Shown here: positions 1-10,318 of the stretch, piece by piece | Layout: the number at the start of each line of letters is the position of its first letter | Numbering within the stretch: the first letter of the stretch is position 1 | NCBI RefSeq assembly: GCF_000143415.4 | Contig: NW_003314373.1 | Location: 484,342 to 548,341 of the forward strand | From: Selaginella moellendorffii | Taxonomy: Eukaryota > Streptophyta > Lycopodiopsida > Selaginellales > Selaginellaceae | Length of the DNA stretch: 64,000 nt | Reading direction: 5' to 3' | Notes under the pieces: model-generated | Seen by the model: the letters and a program-made list of their open reading frames with translations, nothing else | What the model was told of the DNA's origin: nothing | Database searches by the model: none | Made by a program: the position numbers and the translations under genes

Positions 1-1161
1 TTCGGGACGCCCGCCCAGGATTTGCGAGAGATCCGCGAGCATCTGCCGCGGCGCCACAAGGAGGCCGCGAGCAGAGTCCTGGCAGAGGCGCACGAATCGC
101 GAAAGAAAGCCCCAGGCGATCGCGAGGAGAGGGAGGAGGAGGAGGAGAGAAGCGCAGGATCATCGCCCTACTCTCTGGGTCCCAAGATCTCCGACTGGAA
201 CGAGCAGCGATCCCAGTGGCTCCTCAAGAACAGGGCTGGCGGCGCCGCCGCCACTAGCAAGATCCTCCTCGTCACTGGCTCCCAGCCCAATCCCTGCGAC
301 AACCCAGTGGGCGATCACTACCTCCTCAAATCTCTCAAGAACAAGATCGACTACTGCCGGATCCACGGCATCGAGATCTTCTACAACATGGCGCACCTCG
401 ATTCCGAGATGGCGGGCTACTGGGCCAAGCTCCCACTTCTCCGGAATCTCCTCCTCTCCCACCCGGACGTGGAGTGGCTATGGTGGATGGACAGCGACGC
501 CATGTTCACGGACATGAGCTTCGCGATCCCGCTGGACAAGTACGCGAATCACAACATGATCCTCCACGGATGGGACGAGCTCGTCTACGCGAAGAAGAAC
601 TGGATCGGGCTCAACACCGGGAGCTTCCTCCTCCGCAATTGCCAGTGGTCGCTGGATCTTCTCGATGCGTGGGCGCCGATGGGACCAAAGGGAAAGATCC
701 GCGAGGACGCCGGCAAGATCCTCACGCGCGAGCTCGTGGGGCGCCCGGAATTCGAAGCTGACGATCAGTCCGCGCTCGTCTACCTCCTAGCGACGCAGCG
801 ATCCAAGTGGGGCGATGGCGTGTTCTTGGAGAGCTCGTACTACCTCCATGGCTACTGGGCGATCCTGGTGGACAAGTACGAGGAGATGATCGCGAAGAAT
901 CATCCGGGGCTTGGGGACGATCGCTGGCCGCTGGTGACGCACTTCGTGGGGTGCAAGCCGTGCGGGAGCTATGGCGATTACCCGGTGGAGCAGTGCTTGC
1001 GGGAGATGGAGAGGGCGTTTAACTTCGGGGATAATCAGATCTTGGGTGGCTATGGATTCCAGCACCGGCGGCTGGAGAGCGCGAGGGTGAAGAGGACGAG
1101 GAATGACACCGCCAGGCCCCTGGATGATCTACCATCGATATCGCGAGTTTCTTCCTCCTAG
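1..1161 (+). CDS. XXT: Xyloglucan 6-xylosyltransferase (GT34), 5' end outside window
   Basis: Type II Golgi enzyme that adds xylose from UDP-xylose to the glucan backbone of xyloglucan. The frame is open from base 1, so the cytosolic tail and membrane anchor lie off the left edge and 386 residues are visible. Family landmarks in order: the stem motif FGT-AQD-REIREHL at the very start, YSLGPKISDW, the nucleotide-sugar entry ILLVTGSQPNPCDNPVGDHY, the metal-binding D-S-D in WWMDSDAMF, NWIGLNTGSFLLRN, EADDQSA, HGYW, and the terminal THFVGCKPCG and AFNFGDNQIL motifs. The protein closely follows XXT1/XXT2-type enzymes to the stop. It is intronless here. The low-complexity E/R-rich run around residues 45-55 is a lineage-specific stem insertion. 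Which XXT subgroup it belongs to cannot be settled without the N-terminus. Confidence 0.95.
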   Translation, partial: FGTPAQDLREIREHLPRRHKEAASRVLAEAHESRKKAPGDREEREEEEERSAGSSPYSLGPKISDWNEQRSQWLLKNRAGGAAATSKILLVTGSQPNPCDNPVGDHYLLKSLKNKIDYCRIHGIEIFYNMAHLDSEMAGYWAKLPLLRNLLLSHPDVEWLWWMDSDAMFTDMSFAIPLDKYANHNMILHGWDELVYAKKNWIGLNTGSFLLRNCQWSLDLLDAWAPMGPKGKIREDAGKILTRELVGRPEFEADDQSALVYLLATQRSKWGDGVFLESSYYLHGYWAILVDKYEEMIAKNHPGLGDDRWPLVTHFVGCKPCGSYGDYPVEQCLREMERAFNFGDNQILGGYGFQHRRLESARVKRTRNDTARPLDDLPSISRVSSS

Positions 1162-1339
1162 CTATGAGGTTTTTTTTGTTTTTTCGAGTTCTTCCCAAAA
1201 GGTTGGAGCAACCCATTTGTCTTGTCGTGATGGAAGTTGATAGATTGTTTTGATGCTCGCTCGATCTATCGTATCGGATGATCATTGCCTTTACATAGTT
1301 TTTCTTATCTAGACATTGTAAGATAAAGGCCTGGTTTTG

Positions 1340-2400
1340 ATGAAAAGTTTTTAAAGCGCTGATTTTAGGGTTCTTGAGCTATGGAGCGATGGCGCTAGTG
1401 GCGATCCTGGACTTCTTCCGGGTATGGCGCATTGCGCGATTTTCTCTTTCGCGAGCTTGGAAATGTCAATGCAGGGACGTTTGTGGGAGGTTTTGGACAC
1501 GCAATGGCTCCTGGCACTGAGGAATTTGTCAATGAAGGATCTTCTTCTCCTTCCATCGCATATGAGAGTCCCTTCGATCCTTTGTTTCTCGTGCATTGAC
1601 GGTTGGGATGGAAGGCCTTAGGATTGCTGGCCCAAGACGCTCCAGGATTTGCTCGCTCTCTTTTTCTCGAGAGGTGAAGGAGAGCTCAAAGGTAATTCTT
1701 TTCGCAAAACCTTGTCATTGACAATGTTTCTTAGCTTCTCTCAGGTGGATCGCTTCCAAGTGTTATAACGCAGGGCGTGAACGCCAGGAAACCATGAGGT
1801 ATGCATCTCCTTCGATCCATCGATCGTTTTTGAGAAGACTCGCGTTAGATTCTTTCCAGATTGAAGGACTTTCTTCGTTGGTAGTAAATGATACTAGCCA
1901 TTCTTGTCAACCGTTTCAAAGCATCGTGCCACACAAAACCGCAACCTTTCTCGGCGACGAGGACGTGTAGCTGGACGCATTCTTGTCGTCCATTAGAATT
2001 CGCGAGCAACGTAGCCATGGACAGCACTCGAACTGCATGCCTGTGGAGATCTCTCGGCGAACATGTTGAGGTGAGGAGCGTAAGTTCTTGAAACACTGGG
2101 GCAGGACCTCTGTAAATCGCCAGGACGTCACGGCGGTGATCTCTGTTTGGTGTTGCTACAATTTGTTATCCGAGAACGACGACGGTGCGAGCAAGTGTGG
2201 CTTCCCTTTGAGCAGAGGCATGAAGAGATTGAACTTGCGTCTCGGTGGAGCTGGACGTGATCTTGTGATACAATCTCAATGCCGTTATTTTGTTCCTTCG
2301 TTGGAAGTGGAATTTTTTAAAAATGCTTGGCCTTTTTTTATTCTTTTTCAGCTCCGAAGTCAAGAAGAAAACCTATTGCTCTTCCTATCTATATGATTGT
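1340..2400 (+). pseudogene. METTL25-like methyltransferase pseudogene, copy a
   Basis: A decayed copy of the intact gene at 28515-30554. It starts with the same leader (gattttagggttcttgagct), an exon 1 remnant, then the GRLWE..LDTQWLL exon 2 with its flanking intron, the DCWPKTLQD exon 3, and parts of exons 4-5. It then jumps to the GLHACGD-like and CCYNLLSENDD exon 8 sequence near 2150-2260. The SAM-binding exon (GYLAQVLAFH in the intact gene) is missing and frames do not connect. Splice sites are still recognisable, so this is a genomic (not retrotransposed) copy. It lies directly 3' of the PPO gene at 2678-4438, the same arrangement as at 22566-23600. Confidence 0.85.
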
Positions 2401-2677
2401 GTGACTTCTCGTGGACTCGATGGTGTATCTGGGGAAGATTAAGGAGCTTCTACTTCCTGAAGTTTTATATTAGCAAAAATACCGCTCGGGATTTAGTGTT
2501 CCAAACCCAGTTTGAATATCTAAGTTTTATCGAGAGATTCTATACATCAATATAAACATTTTGGTTTAAAGAACCTTTTATTCATCTTTTGATTTGTTTT
2601 TGTCGAATCCTTAAAAATACTATAGGGATAAGAACCTACTTACTTGCTATTTATTAATCACAAGAAAGAAGTCGAAA

Positions 2678-4438
2678 TCAAGCATACTGAATGGAAGCCC
2701 CCTTCAATGTGAAGGTACCCTGTCCCCTCGGCACCAGCGTCACAACGAGCTTGTCCGCTGACTTTAGGCCCAGGATCTCGACATTAGCCTTGATAGAGAA
2801 GGTGGTGTTCACGGTCTCGGTGTGCTCACCGATCCCGAGCATGAAGTGGGGGACGTTGGAATAAGTGCCCACGTACTCGGCACAGCTGACGCGCGTGTTC
2901 TTGTTGGCCTCGGGCAGGTTGATGAACGCGTTGAAGCTGATGGGGGATTGCATGTTAATCTCCATGCCCTCCAGCACCAGGATCTCGTCACAAGCGCTGC
3001 CTTTGGGCTGATCCACCGTGATCGTCACCGGCTCCACCCCAACTTCCAAGGCCTTGGGGTTCTCAGCTGATGCTTTCACCAGCCGATACTCATACGACGA
3101 TCCACTCCAGGGCGTCTGTTTCAGTGGCTTGGGCTCGTAGGCGGTCCAGCTCTTGTCGTCAGGCATCGCCTGGTACTTGTACTTGAGCATCTTCTCGCTG
3201 TTGAGGGAATCTTTCACCTTGACGCGAACGAGATCTTGGTTCTCGTCAAAGAAGAGGAACTCGGTGTTGAGGTAGTCCGAGTCTGTGAAGTCCTTGTTTC
3301 CCAGAGACCTCCACACGTCCCACATCCGATCGACGTTACCGTGGTGGCTGTAGAAGAGAGGGTCTCTACCGGCCGAGTAGAAGTTGCCCATGTCCTCGAA
3401 ATTCGGCTGGTAGGGGCTGCCGCCAAATATGTGCACAGCATTATGTGGCGCCCTCTCCACGCCCCCTGGGCCATTCTTGCTGCCGCTGCCTTTCCTGCAA
3501 GTATATATGGCTGCAAGTATATATGGAAGCGCATGGGAATGGACGTACCTGATGGGGTGGCCAAAGAACGCGTCCGGCTGCTTCACCTTTGCGACGTTGT
3601 TGTACATGATTGAGAGGTTGTCCTCGCGGATCTGCTCGTCGCTCTTGTCATCAGAGCCGGGCGAGTAGATGAGGTCCACCCGTGTGGGCTCATAGTGACT
3701 CGTGTTGCGCTTTGCGTCGCAGAGGGCGGTCTCGCGGCGAAACATGTCTGGGATGTACCTCCCGCCTTCCTGGTCCCAGCTCCAGAATGGGAGAGCAAAA
3801 CTAGGATCCCCGATCAGGCTCCCCAAGATCTTCTCGTGGAAGTAGAGATACCAGCGATGCCACGGCAGGAAGAGCCAGTTGAAGTGGATCTGGAGCGTCT
3901 GCTTTGGGGCGCCCTCCTGGCGGTAGCCATAGCTGCAGTAGGCGCAGTGGACGTTGGCCTGCTGACGTAAGCTGCGCGGGTCGTCCGGGGCGAGGGCGCG
4001 CATCTTGGCGTAGGCCTCGTTGTACTTGGCGATGTAGTCCTTGTCGACGAGGTGGGCGGCGGGGCGGACGCGCATCTGGCCTGAGTCGGGCTTGAAATCG
4101 ATGGTGGCGCGCTTGGGCTTTGGGGGGCAGCACACCCGGATGATGTCGTCGCCGACGCTGGGGAAGTGGCAGTGCTTGAACGAGGGCAGTCCTATCGGAT
4201 CCGCCAGCGCGTGGCTGTCCACTGATGAGGCGAGAGACGCACCACCGGCAATGGCCCCGGCCAGGAGCTCGCGGCGATCGATCGAGGGCGTCACAGGGGA
4301 GGAGTTAGAGTTACACGCATTGGCTTCTTTCCTGGCGTTGGCGGCGATCTTGAGCGGACGCGTGCGGGACGGGCGCTGGAGCTCGAGGCGATCGATCGAC
4401 AGTGCCACCATCCCAGACATGCTCGGTAGCGAATACAT
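2678..4438 (-). CDS. PPO: Polyphenol oxidase (catechol oxidase / tyrosinase family), copy 1
   Basis: Type-3 copper enzyme oxidising o-diphenols to quinones. Exons 3549-4438 and 2678-3494 are joined across a 54-bp intron (GTACGT...TTGCAG), giving 568 residues. I start at MYSLPSMSG; an in-frame TTG two codons upstream is not a start. The N-terminus is a bipartite transit peptide: a basic Ser/Thr region, then a twin-arginine lumen signal (DRRELLAGAIAGGASL) with a likely cut after ALA, so a thylakoid-lumen protein. A twin-Cys CCPPK precedes the copper sites. CuA: HCAYC (thioether Cys), H in LQIHFNW, H in PWHRW. CuB: HNAVH and the third His in HHGN. PPO_DWL and KFDV-type C-terminal domains follow and the protein ends in ASIQYA. 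All copper ligands are present. A TATA box lies 46 bp upstream of the start. Confidence 0.95.
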   Translation of the reverse strand: MYSLPSMSGMVALSIDRLELQRPSRTRPLKIAANARKEANACNSNSSPVTPSIDRRELLAGAIAGGASLASSVDSHALADPIGLPSFKHCHFPSVGDDIIRVCCPPKPKRATIDFKPDSGQMRVRPAAHLVDKDYIAKYNEAYAKMRALAPDDPRSLRQQANVHCAYCSYGYRQEGAPKQTLQIHFNWLFLPWHRWYLYFHEKILGSLIGDPSFALPFWSWDQEGGRYIPDMFRRETALCDAKRNTSHYEPTRVDLIYSPGSDDKSDEQIREDNLSIMYNNVAKVKQPDAFFGHPIRYVHSHALPYILAAIYTCRKGSGSKNGPGGVERAPHNAVHIFGGSPYQPNFEDMGNFYSAGRDPLFYSHHGNVDRMWDVWRSLGNKDFTDSDYLNTEFLFFDENQDLVRVKVKDSLNSEKMLKYKYQAMPDDKSWTAYEPKPLKQTPWSGSSYEYRLVKASAENPKALEVGVEPVTITVDQPKGSACDEILVLEGMEINMQSPISFNAFINLPEANKNTRVSCAEYVGTYSNVPHFMLGIGEHTETVNTTFSIKANVEILGLKSADKLVVTLVPRGQGTFTLKGASIQYA

Positions 4439-4483
4439 TGTCAAAGGAGGCAGCTATACAACACATAGCAGTTGATACTGGCG

Positions 4484-4489
4484 TTTATA
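4484..4489 (-). promoter_or_regulatory. TATA box of PPO copy 1
   Basis: TATAAA on the minus strand, 46 bp upstream of the PPO start codon, inside a conserved promoter stretch shared by all four PPO copies. PPO copy 3 has the same TATAAA (25658-25663). Copies 2 and 4 carry TTTAAA at this spot, which supports pairing 1 with 3 and 2 with 4. Confidence 0.6.
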
Positions 4490-4563
4490 GGGGCGCTATT
4501 GCATGGCTCTCGTGTCTAATGTGAACACTTCCGGATTTTTATGCTGATTGAATTTAATAAACC

Positions 4564-4655
4564 AATTATTAAGTATCATTGTTAGTCAAGTGGGACACTA
4601 CAAGTGTCCAACTTGATTAACATCACTTAGTCACTTAAAATGATATTTGATAATG
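4564..4655. repeat. Small foldback (MITE-like) element upstream of PPO copy 1
   Basis: A nested inverted repeat. Outer arms 4564-4580 and 4639-4655 pair at about 14 of 17 positions. Inner arms 4581-4599 and 4603-4621 pair at about 17 of 19 around a 3-base loop. The whole can fold into one long hairpin. The same element is at 25781-25872 upstream of PPO copy 3 and absent upstream of copies 2 and 4. No coding capacity. Most likely a miniature element present before the block duplicated. Confidence 0.7.
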
Positions 4656-4657
4656 GC

Positions 4658-4830
4658 TGCTGGCACTGAGGAATTTGTCAATGGAGGATTTCTTCTATCA
4701 CATATGAGGGTCCCTTCGATCCTTTGTTTCTTGTGCATTGACGGTTGGGATGGAAGGCTTTAGGATTGCTGGCCCAAGACGCTCCAGAATTTGGAGATGC
4801 ACGTTTTTCTCGAGAGCTGGAGGAGACCTC
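4658..4830 (+). pseudogene. METTL25-like gene fragment (exons 2-3), short
   Basis: About 170 bp matching exon 2 to exon 3 of the METTL25-like gene: gctggcactgaggaatttgt, the intron sequence tttgtttctcgtgcattgac-like, then gattgctggcccaagacgct. It sits between PPO copies 1 and 2. The equivalent fragment in the second block is at 25872-26045. Too short and broken to encode anything. Confidence 0.75.
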
Positions 4831-5010
4831 AAAGTCCAATATCTAAGTTTTATCGAGAGAATCTATAAATCAATATAAACATTTTGGTTCAAAGAACCTT
4901 TTGTTCATCTTTTGATTTGTTTTTGTGGAACCGTTAAAAATACTATAGGAACTTTCAGAAGAACCTACGCAGCAACTTGCTATTTATTAATCACAAGAAA
5001 GAAGTCGAAA

Positions 5011-6747
5011 TCAAGCATACTGAATGGAAGCCCCCCTGAATGTCAAGCTACCGTCTCCCCTCGGCACCAGCGTCACAACGAGCTTGTCCGCTGACTTTAG
5101 GCCCAAGATCTCGACATTAGCCTTGATAGAGAAGGTGGCGTTCACGATCTCGGTGTGCCCCTTACCGATGTCGGACATGAAGTGGGGAACGTTGGAATAA
5201 GTGCCCACGTACTCGGCACAGCTGACGCGCGTGTTCTTGTTGGCCTCGGGCAGGTTGATGAACGCGTTGAAGCTGATGGCGGATCGCATGTCAATCTCCA
5301 TGTCCTCCAGCACCAGGATCTCGTCACAAGCGCTGCCTTTGGGCTGATCCACCGTGATCGTCACCGGCTCCGCTTCAACTTTCAAGGCCTCAGGGTTCTC
5401 AGCTGATGCTTTCACCAGCCGATACTCATACGACGATCCACTCCAGGGCGTCTGTTTCAGTGGCTTGGGCTCGTAGGCGGTCCAGCTCTTGTCGTCAGGC
5501 ATCGCCTGGTACTTGTACTTGAGCATCTTCTCGTTGTTGAGGGAATCTTTCACCTTGACGCGAACGAGATCTTGGTTCTCGTCAAAGAAGAGGAACTTGG
5601 TGTTGAGGTAGTCCGGGTCTGTGAAGTCCTTGTTTCCCAGAGACCTCCACACGTCCCACATCCGATCGACGTTACCGTGGTGGCAGTAGAAGAGAGGGTC
5701 TCTACCGGCCGAGTAGAAGTTGCCCATGTCCTCGTTATTGTGCTCGTCGGGGCTGCCGCAAAATATGTGCACAGCATTATGTGGCGCCCTCTCCACGCCC
5801 CCTGGGCCATTTATGCTGCTGCTGCCTTTCCTGCAAAGTATATATGGCTGCTAAAATGGAGCGCATGCATGGGAATGCACGTACCTGAGGGGGTAGCCAA
5901 AGAACGCGTCCGGCTGCTTCACCTTTGCGACGTTGTTGTACATGACTGAGAGTTTGTCCTCGCGGATCTGCTCGTCGCTCTTCTTATCAGAGCCGAGCGA
6001 GTAGATGAGATCCACCCGTGTGGGCTCATAGTGACTCGTGTTGCGCTTTGCGTCGTAGAGGGCGGTCTCGCGGCGAAACATGTCTGGGATGTACCTCCCG
6101 CCCTCCTGGTCCCAGCTCCAGAATGGGAGCGCAAAACCAGGATCCCCGAAGTAGAGATACCAGCGGTGCCACGGCAGGAAGAGCCAGTTGAAGTGGATCT
6201 GGAGCGTCTGCTTTGGGGCGCCCTCCTGGCGGTAGCCATAGTTGCAGTAGGCGCAGTGGACTTTGGCCTGATGACGTAAGCTGCGCGGGTCGCCCCGGCT
6301 GAGGGCGCGCATCTTGGCGTAGGCCTCGTTGTACTTGGCGATGTAGTCCTTGTCGACGAGGTGGGCAGCGGGGCGGACGCGCATCGGGCCTGAGTCGGGC
6401 TTGAAGTCGATGGTGGCGCGCTTGGGCTGTGGGGGGCAGCACCGCCGGTTGATGTCGTCGCTGATGGTGGCGCGGTGGCAGTGCTTGAACGAGGGCAGTC
6501 CGATCGGATCCGCCAGCGCGTGGCTGTCCACTGATGAGGCGAGAGACGCACCACCGGCAATGGCCCCGGCCAGGAGCTCGCGGCGATCGATCGAGGGCGT
6601 CACAGGGGAGGAGTTAGAGTTACATGCATTGGCTTCTTTCCTGGCGTTGGCGGCGATCTTGAGCAGACGCGTGCGGGACGGGCGCTGGAGCTCGAGGCGA
6701 TCGATAGACAGTGCCACCATCCCAGACATGCTCGGTAGCGAATACAT
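5011..6747 (-). CDS. PPO: Polyphenol oxidase, copy 2, with a 27-bp in-frame deletion at the CuA helix
   Basis: Exons 5885-6747 and 5011-5830 are joined across a 54-bp intron, giving 560 residues starting MYSLPSMSG. Same layout as copy 1: transit peptide, twin-arginine lumen signal, CCPPQ, HCAYC, FLPWHRWYLYF, HNAVH, HHGNVDRMW and C-terminal ASIQYA. Compared with copies 1 and 3, nine residues (HEKILGSLI) directly after the third CuA histidine are missing, by a clean 27-bp deletion near 6149. All six copper-binding His codons and the thioether Cys remain, but a conserved part of the CuA helix is lost, so activity is doubtful. The promoter has TTTAAA in place of TATAAA. It could be a young pseudogene that still has an open frame. 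Confidence 0.88.
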
Positions 6748-6784
6748 TGTCAAAGGGGGCAGCTATACAACACACAGCAGTTGA

Positions 6785-7185
6785 TACTTGCTTTTAAAGG
6801 GGCGCTCTTGCATGGCTCTCGTGTCTAATGTGGACGTTGCAACTCATACCCAAGCTTGGATGACTTTGCTGGCTCCGCAGCATTACTATGGACCTGATCG
6901 ATTCATTCATCCGGTTTAGGAAAGTTGCATGGAACCTTCTTGCTTCAATGGCGTGCACGTCTTCGGCCCGCCACCTTCTTCCGGTGTCCATCTTATGTGA
7001 TCTGGTTCTCAGTTGTCAGTCACACGTACGGCATTGGAAGCATGAAACGCCAACGTTTATGAGAAATATGAGAATTCGAATTGCTGCAAAAGAACATGTA
7101 AAGTTTGATCTTTTAGGCATTGCTTCAAGAGACAAAACAAACAATCCCCCTTGCTTATACTAAAACAATATGAAATTTTTTAAAG
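6785..7185. other. PPO upstream spacer, duplicated at about 27930-28490
   Basis: Non-coding spacer between PPO copy 2 and the next METTL25-like fragment. Stretches such as gttgcaactcatacccaagc are repeated in the spacer after PPO copy 4, with small insertions and deletions. I see no gene, RNA or transposon signature in it. Confidence 0.6.
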
Positions 7186-7189
7186 CCTG

Positions 7190-8066
7190 ATTTTAGGGTT
7201 TTTGAGCTTATGGAGTGGGAGGAAGAGAGGATAGTGCATTTCTGCGTCGCCACGAGCGCCTGTGGAGAGCGCACGTCGTGGAATTCTTCCAGGTATGGCG
7301 CATTGCGCGACTTTCCCATTTGCGAGCTTAGAAATTTATGCCAATGCAGGGGCGTTTGTGGGAGATTCTGGACACGCAATGGCTCCTGGCGCTGAGGAGT
7401 GCGTCGATGGAGGATCTTCTTCTCCTTCCATCGCATATTTCCAAGGTGAGAGAGAGAGACTCTCGATTCTTTGTTTCTCGCGCATTAATGGATGGCAAGG
7501 AATTGTGGCTTTAGGATTGCTGGCCCAAGACGCTCCAGGATTTTCTTGCAGACGTGCGCTCGCTCTCTCTTTCTCGAGAGCTGATGGAGACCTCAAAGGT
7601 ATTTCCCTTCACAAAACCTTGTCATTCACAACGTTTCTTAGCTTCTCTCAGGCGGATCGCTTCCAAGTGTTATAACGCAGGGCGTGAACGCCAAAAAACT
7701 CCACGAGGTATGTCACTCCTCTCCATCGATCGTCTTTGAGAAGACTCGCGTTTAGATTCTTTCCAGATTGAAAGACTTTCTTCGTTGATAGTAAACATCT
7801 CTCGCGTTGTCAACGCTACAGAAATCGTGGACGTCGGTGCTGACCAGGTAAACATCCATCATTCTCCGGTGTATCATTCACGGGCATTTTGTTTCTTCCT
7901 AGGGGTATCTTGCGCAAGTCTTGGCGTTCCACCACAAACTTCCAGTAGTCGCAGTAGATTGCTCGGTGCACAAACACAACCGTGACAAACAAACGCGCTG
8001 ACTGGATCCAAAGATACTACGCTTCTCGCTCCGGTAAGCTTGAGTTGGTGCCATTCTTGTCAACCG
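7190..8066 (+). pseudogene. METTL25-like pseudogene, copy b (exons 1-6, truncated)
   Basis: Nearly identical to the first half of the intact gene at 28515-30554, with the same exon-intron borders: the exon 1 start at 7210, exon 2 GRLWEILDTQWLL, exon 3 DCWPKTLQDF, exon 4, exon 5 ending at VDVGAD, and exon 6 GYLAQVLAFHHKLPVVAVD. Exon 1 has lost about 20 bp, which shifts the frame. The motif-I glycine after VDVGA is changed to D. The copy stops abruptly in intron 6 at caaccg and joins spacer DNA; a Helitron begins about 20 bp further on. Broken and probably silent. Confidence 0.88.
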
Positions 8067-8093
8067 GTTTTTCTTATCTAGACATGAGTACTT

Positions 8094-8112
8094 GCCCAGC
8101 AAATGCTGGGTG
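8094..8112 (-). terminator. Subterminal hairpin of the Helitron 3' end
   Basis: Perfect 7-bp stem (CCCAGCA / TGCTGGG) with a 2-base loop, lying about 10 bases inside the left boundary of the Helitron. Helitrons end in such a hairpin, which serves as the replication terminator. Position and orientation agree with the minus-strand helicase gene. Confidence 0.6.
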
Positions 8113-8126
8113 GTTTACAAAGAGGT

Positions 8127-9610
8127 TCAATATAAAACCTTTTTATAGATAGTGTTAATTGTAAAAACAGAAGGATTTTGAGGAAGGAGGTGGCTTTGGC
8201 ATGTGGTGTTTTGAATTTTAATTCCAAGTCCATGTGGTGATGTGCATTTTGATAAAGCCACATAAAGTTGCCCATGAGTGAAAACTGAGTGGGGCAAGTA
8301 AACTTTAACTCGGTCAAATGTCTGTCCTTGGCATTTGGAAATTGTTAAGCAGTAACCCAAGCAAATTAGAAATTGTTGTTTGGACATTTTGTATTTGATA
8401 GTATTAGTGTGATATGTGGGATAAAAACTCGTGTCCCTTTAAATTGCCCCATCACAATTTCACAACCTAAAACATTTGGTAGTGCATTTTTCAGGATGAG
8501 ATGTGTGCCGTTGCATAGTCCTATTGATGGAAACATATTTCTTAGATAAAAATAACACCTTGTTTGAGAGAGAGTTTATGTGGTGGGAGACTAGAAGGTG
8601 TGATAGAATTTAAAAATTCTGTCGGAAAATTTTCAGGATGTTCAATGTCAACAAAATCAATGCTTTTGTAGATGTATGTATCACCTTGTAATCTAGAGAC
8701 AATAGTGTTGTTGATTGCAAATGTATCATCATTAAGTGGGGTAAGTATGACTCAATTGGCTGCAATATAACGGTTTGAAATATGAAGTACTGAAGGGTAG
8801 ACAAAATCAATAATTGATGAATAAATTAGTTGTGTATGAGGTAATAAAATGGAGTTAGAAGGTAAAGATGGTAAATTTTTAAAATTTTTATTATTTCCAA
8901 CTTTGAGAAGCCATTCAGACCATGATTTATCACTTTTAGCAAGCCGTATATTTGTTTTCAAAGATAATTTTCTAAATAATCTCCATAATTTATTCATTCT
9001 TACAGAACTTAAAACAATTTATGCCCTATGTTCATATGGAATGATTGGAAGTGTTTGTTTAAAGTCCTCGTTAGTGACAACAATTATGCCACCAAAAGGT
9101 AATGATGTATTTTTTAGGTCTCGCAACACTCAATCAATAGTAGTGAATGCATGAGTGTGAACCATACTTATTTCATCCCATAACAATATGTTAGTAGTTT
9201 TGATTTTTATACTTACTTCACTATTAGCAGTTATAGCGAAAGTTAATGTTTCATTTATTGGAACAAAAAGTTTAAAAGTAATATGTGAAGTTCGGCCATT
9301 ATAAAGTAAAGTACTTGCAATTCCTATCCAAACCATGCTAACAACATTTTTTTTTTCAGTTGTAAAATATTTATAAGAGTAAAACATGAAATGTTTTACC
9401 AGTACCACCAGGGCAAATGTATCGATTATGCTCAGTTGGGTGATCAATAACATTAAGAATATCATTAAAAATATTTAACTGTTCTTGATTAAATCGAGGA
9501 ATATTTTGTTCAACATTTTGATATATTTGTGTTGAGTTGACAATATTTTCATCATCAAGATTTTGAGATGGCAAAGGTAGATGATAGTTTCGATTAGTTT
9601 TGCCATGCAT
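8127..9610 (-). pseudogene. Helitron Pif1-type helicase domain remnants
   Basis: Minus-strand frames together cover a Pif1/RecD2-like helicase. Near 9480-9400 there is FNQEQLNIFNDIL followed by the Walker A motif PGGTGKTF. Around 9200-9130 is LWDEISMVH (Walker B). At 8390-8210 the C-terminal block reads LTISKCQGQTFDRVKVYLP then HGQLYVALSK, the signature of Helitron helicases. The frames (8127-8387, 9130-9465, 9371-9610) do not connect without frameshifts, and the stretch 8400-9100 has only short open pieces. Dead helicase. Confidence 0.85.
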
Positions 9611-9771
9611 TTCATTTTAATTATTATATCATGTAAAGCATGTTTATAATGAAAAATTGGATTTGTTTGCATGAAATCCTTAGAGAGGAAGTTTTTAAAT
9701 TTATCCCATAAGAAGTAAAGATCTTTTGGAGTGCAAAAGATACAAAGTAATACAAATAATTGTCTTAATTG

Positions 9772-10245
9772 TTATAGCATTTTAAAAAAGCAAGCATCTT
9801 CTAAACATTTTTCCCATTTAGTATCATCAATTATAAACCCCATTGCATCTGCAACTTGTTGAAATGTGTCATAATAAATATTGTTAACTGTCTTGAGATC
9901 TTTAAAAGACATAGCACCTTTTTTATGGAGTAAAATAAAACATAAATGATATAATTCAACATTAGATGGCGACATAGAATACATTCGGGGAATGACATTT
10001 CTTGTATGTCGAATTTTCCAGTTATGAGTATGAGGGTTAAATGTATAATATAAAGGGATTTCAGGATATGTATATTGTCTAGCATTTGGGTCATTTATAT
10101 TTAATTCAAACCATTTTGTTAACATCGTACTATTTTGAGTAGCTCTTTGAAGTGCTATTTGTTCAGAATCTTCTATAAAATAGATGTTTTGAAAATTTGG
10201 AAGATGGATAGGAAGAAGGATTATAGGGGTCAAACGACCATGCAT
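9772..10245 (-). pseudogene. Helitron protein, linker region between Rep and helicase
   Basis: An open minus-strand stretch of 157 residues matching the conserved region before the helicase in plant Helitron proteins: an HLPNFQNIYF motif, then EIPLYYTFNPHTHNWKIR, a Met-Ser-Pro block followed by ELYHLCFILLH, and KKGAMSFKDLKTVN ahead of TFQQVADAMGF. It is cut off on both sides by stops and belongs to the same gene as the blocks at 8127-9610 and 10319-11496. Confidence 0.8.
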
Positions 10246-10318
10246 TTTAAATTTAAAAAGTCTCCATATTGCCTCTAGAGTAGATACATAACGTGTATTT
10301 AAAAATGTTGAGATTTCA

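Noticed and set aside
3549-4475. Several plus-strand frames of 90-144 codons across the PPO genes, repeated in all four copies
   Set aside because: Conserved only because the PPO genes on the minus strand are; no independent start context or family match.
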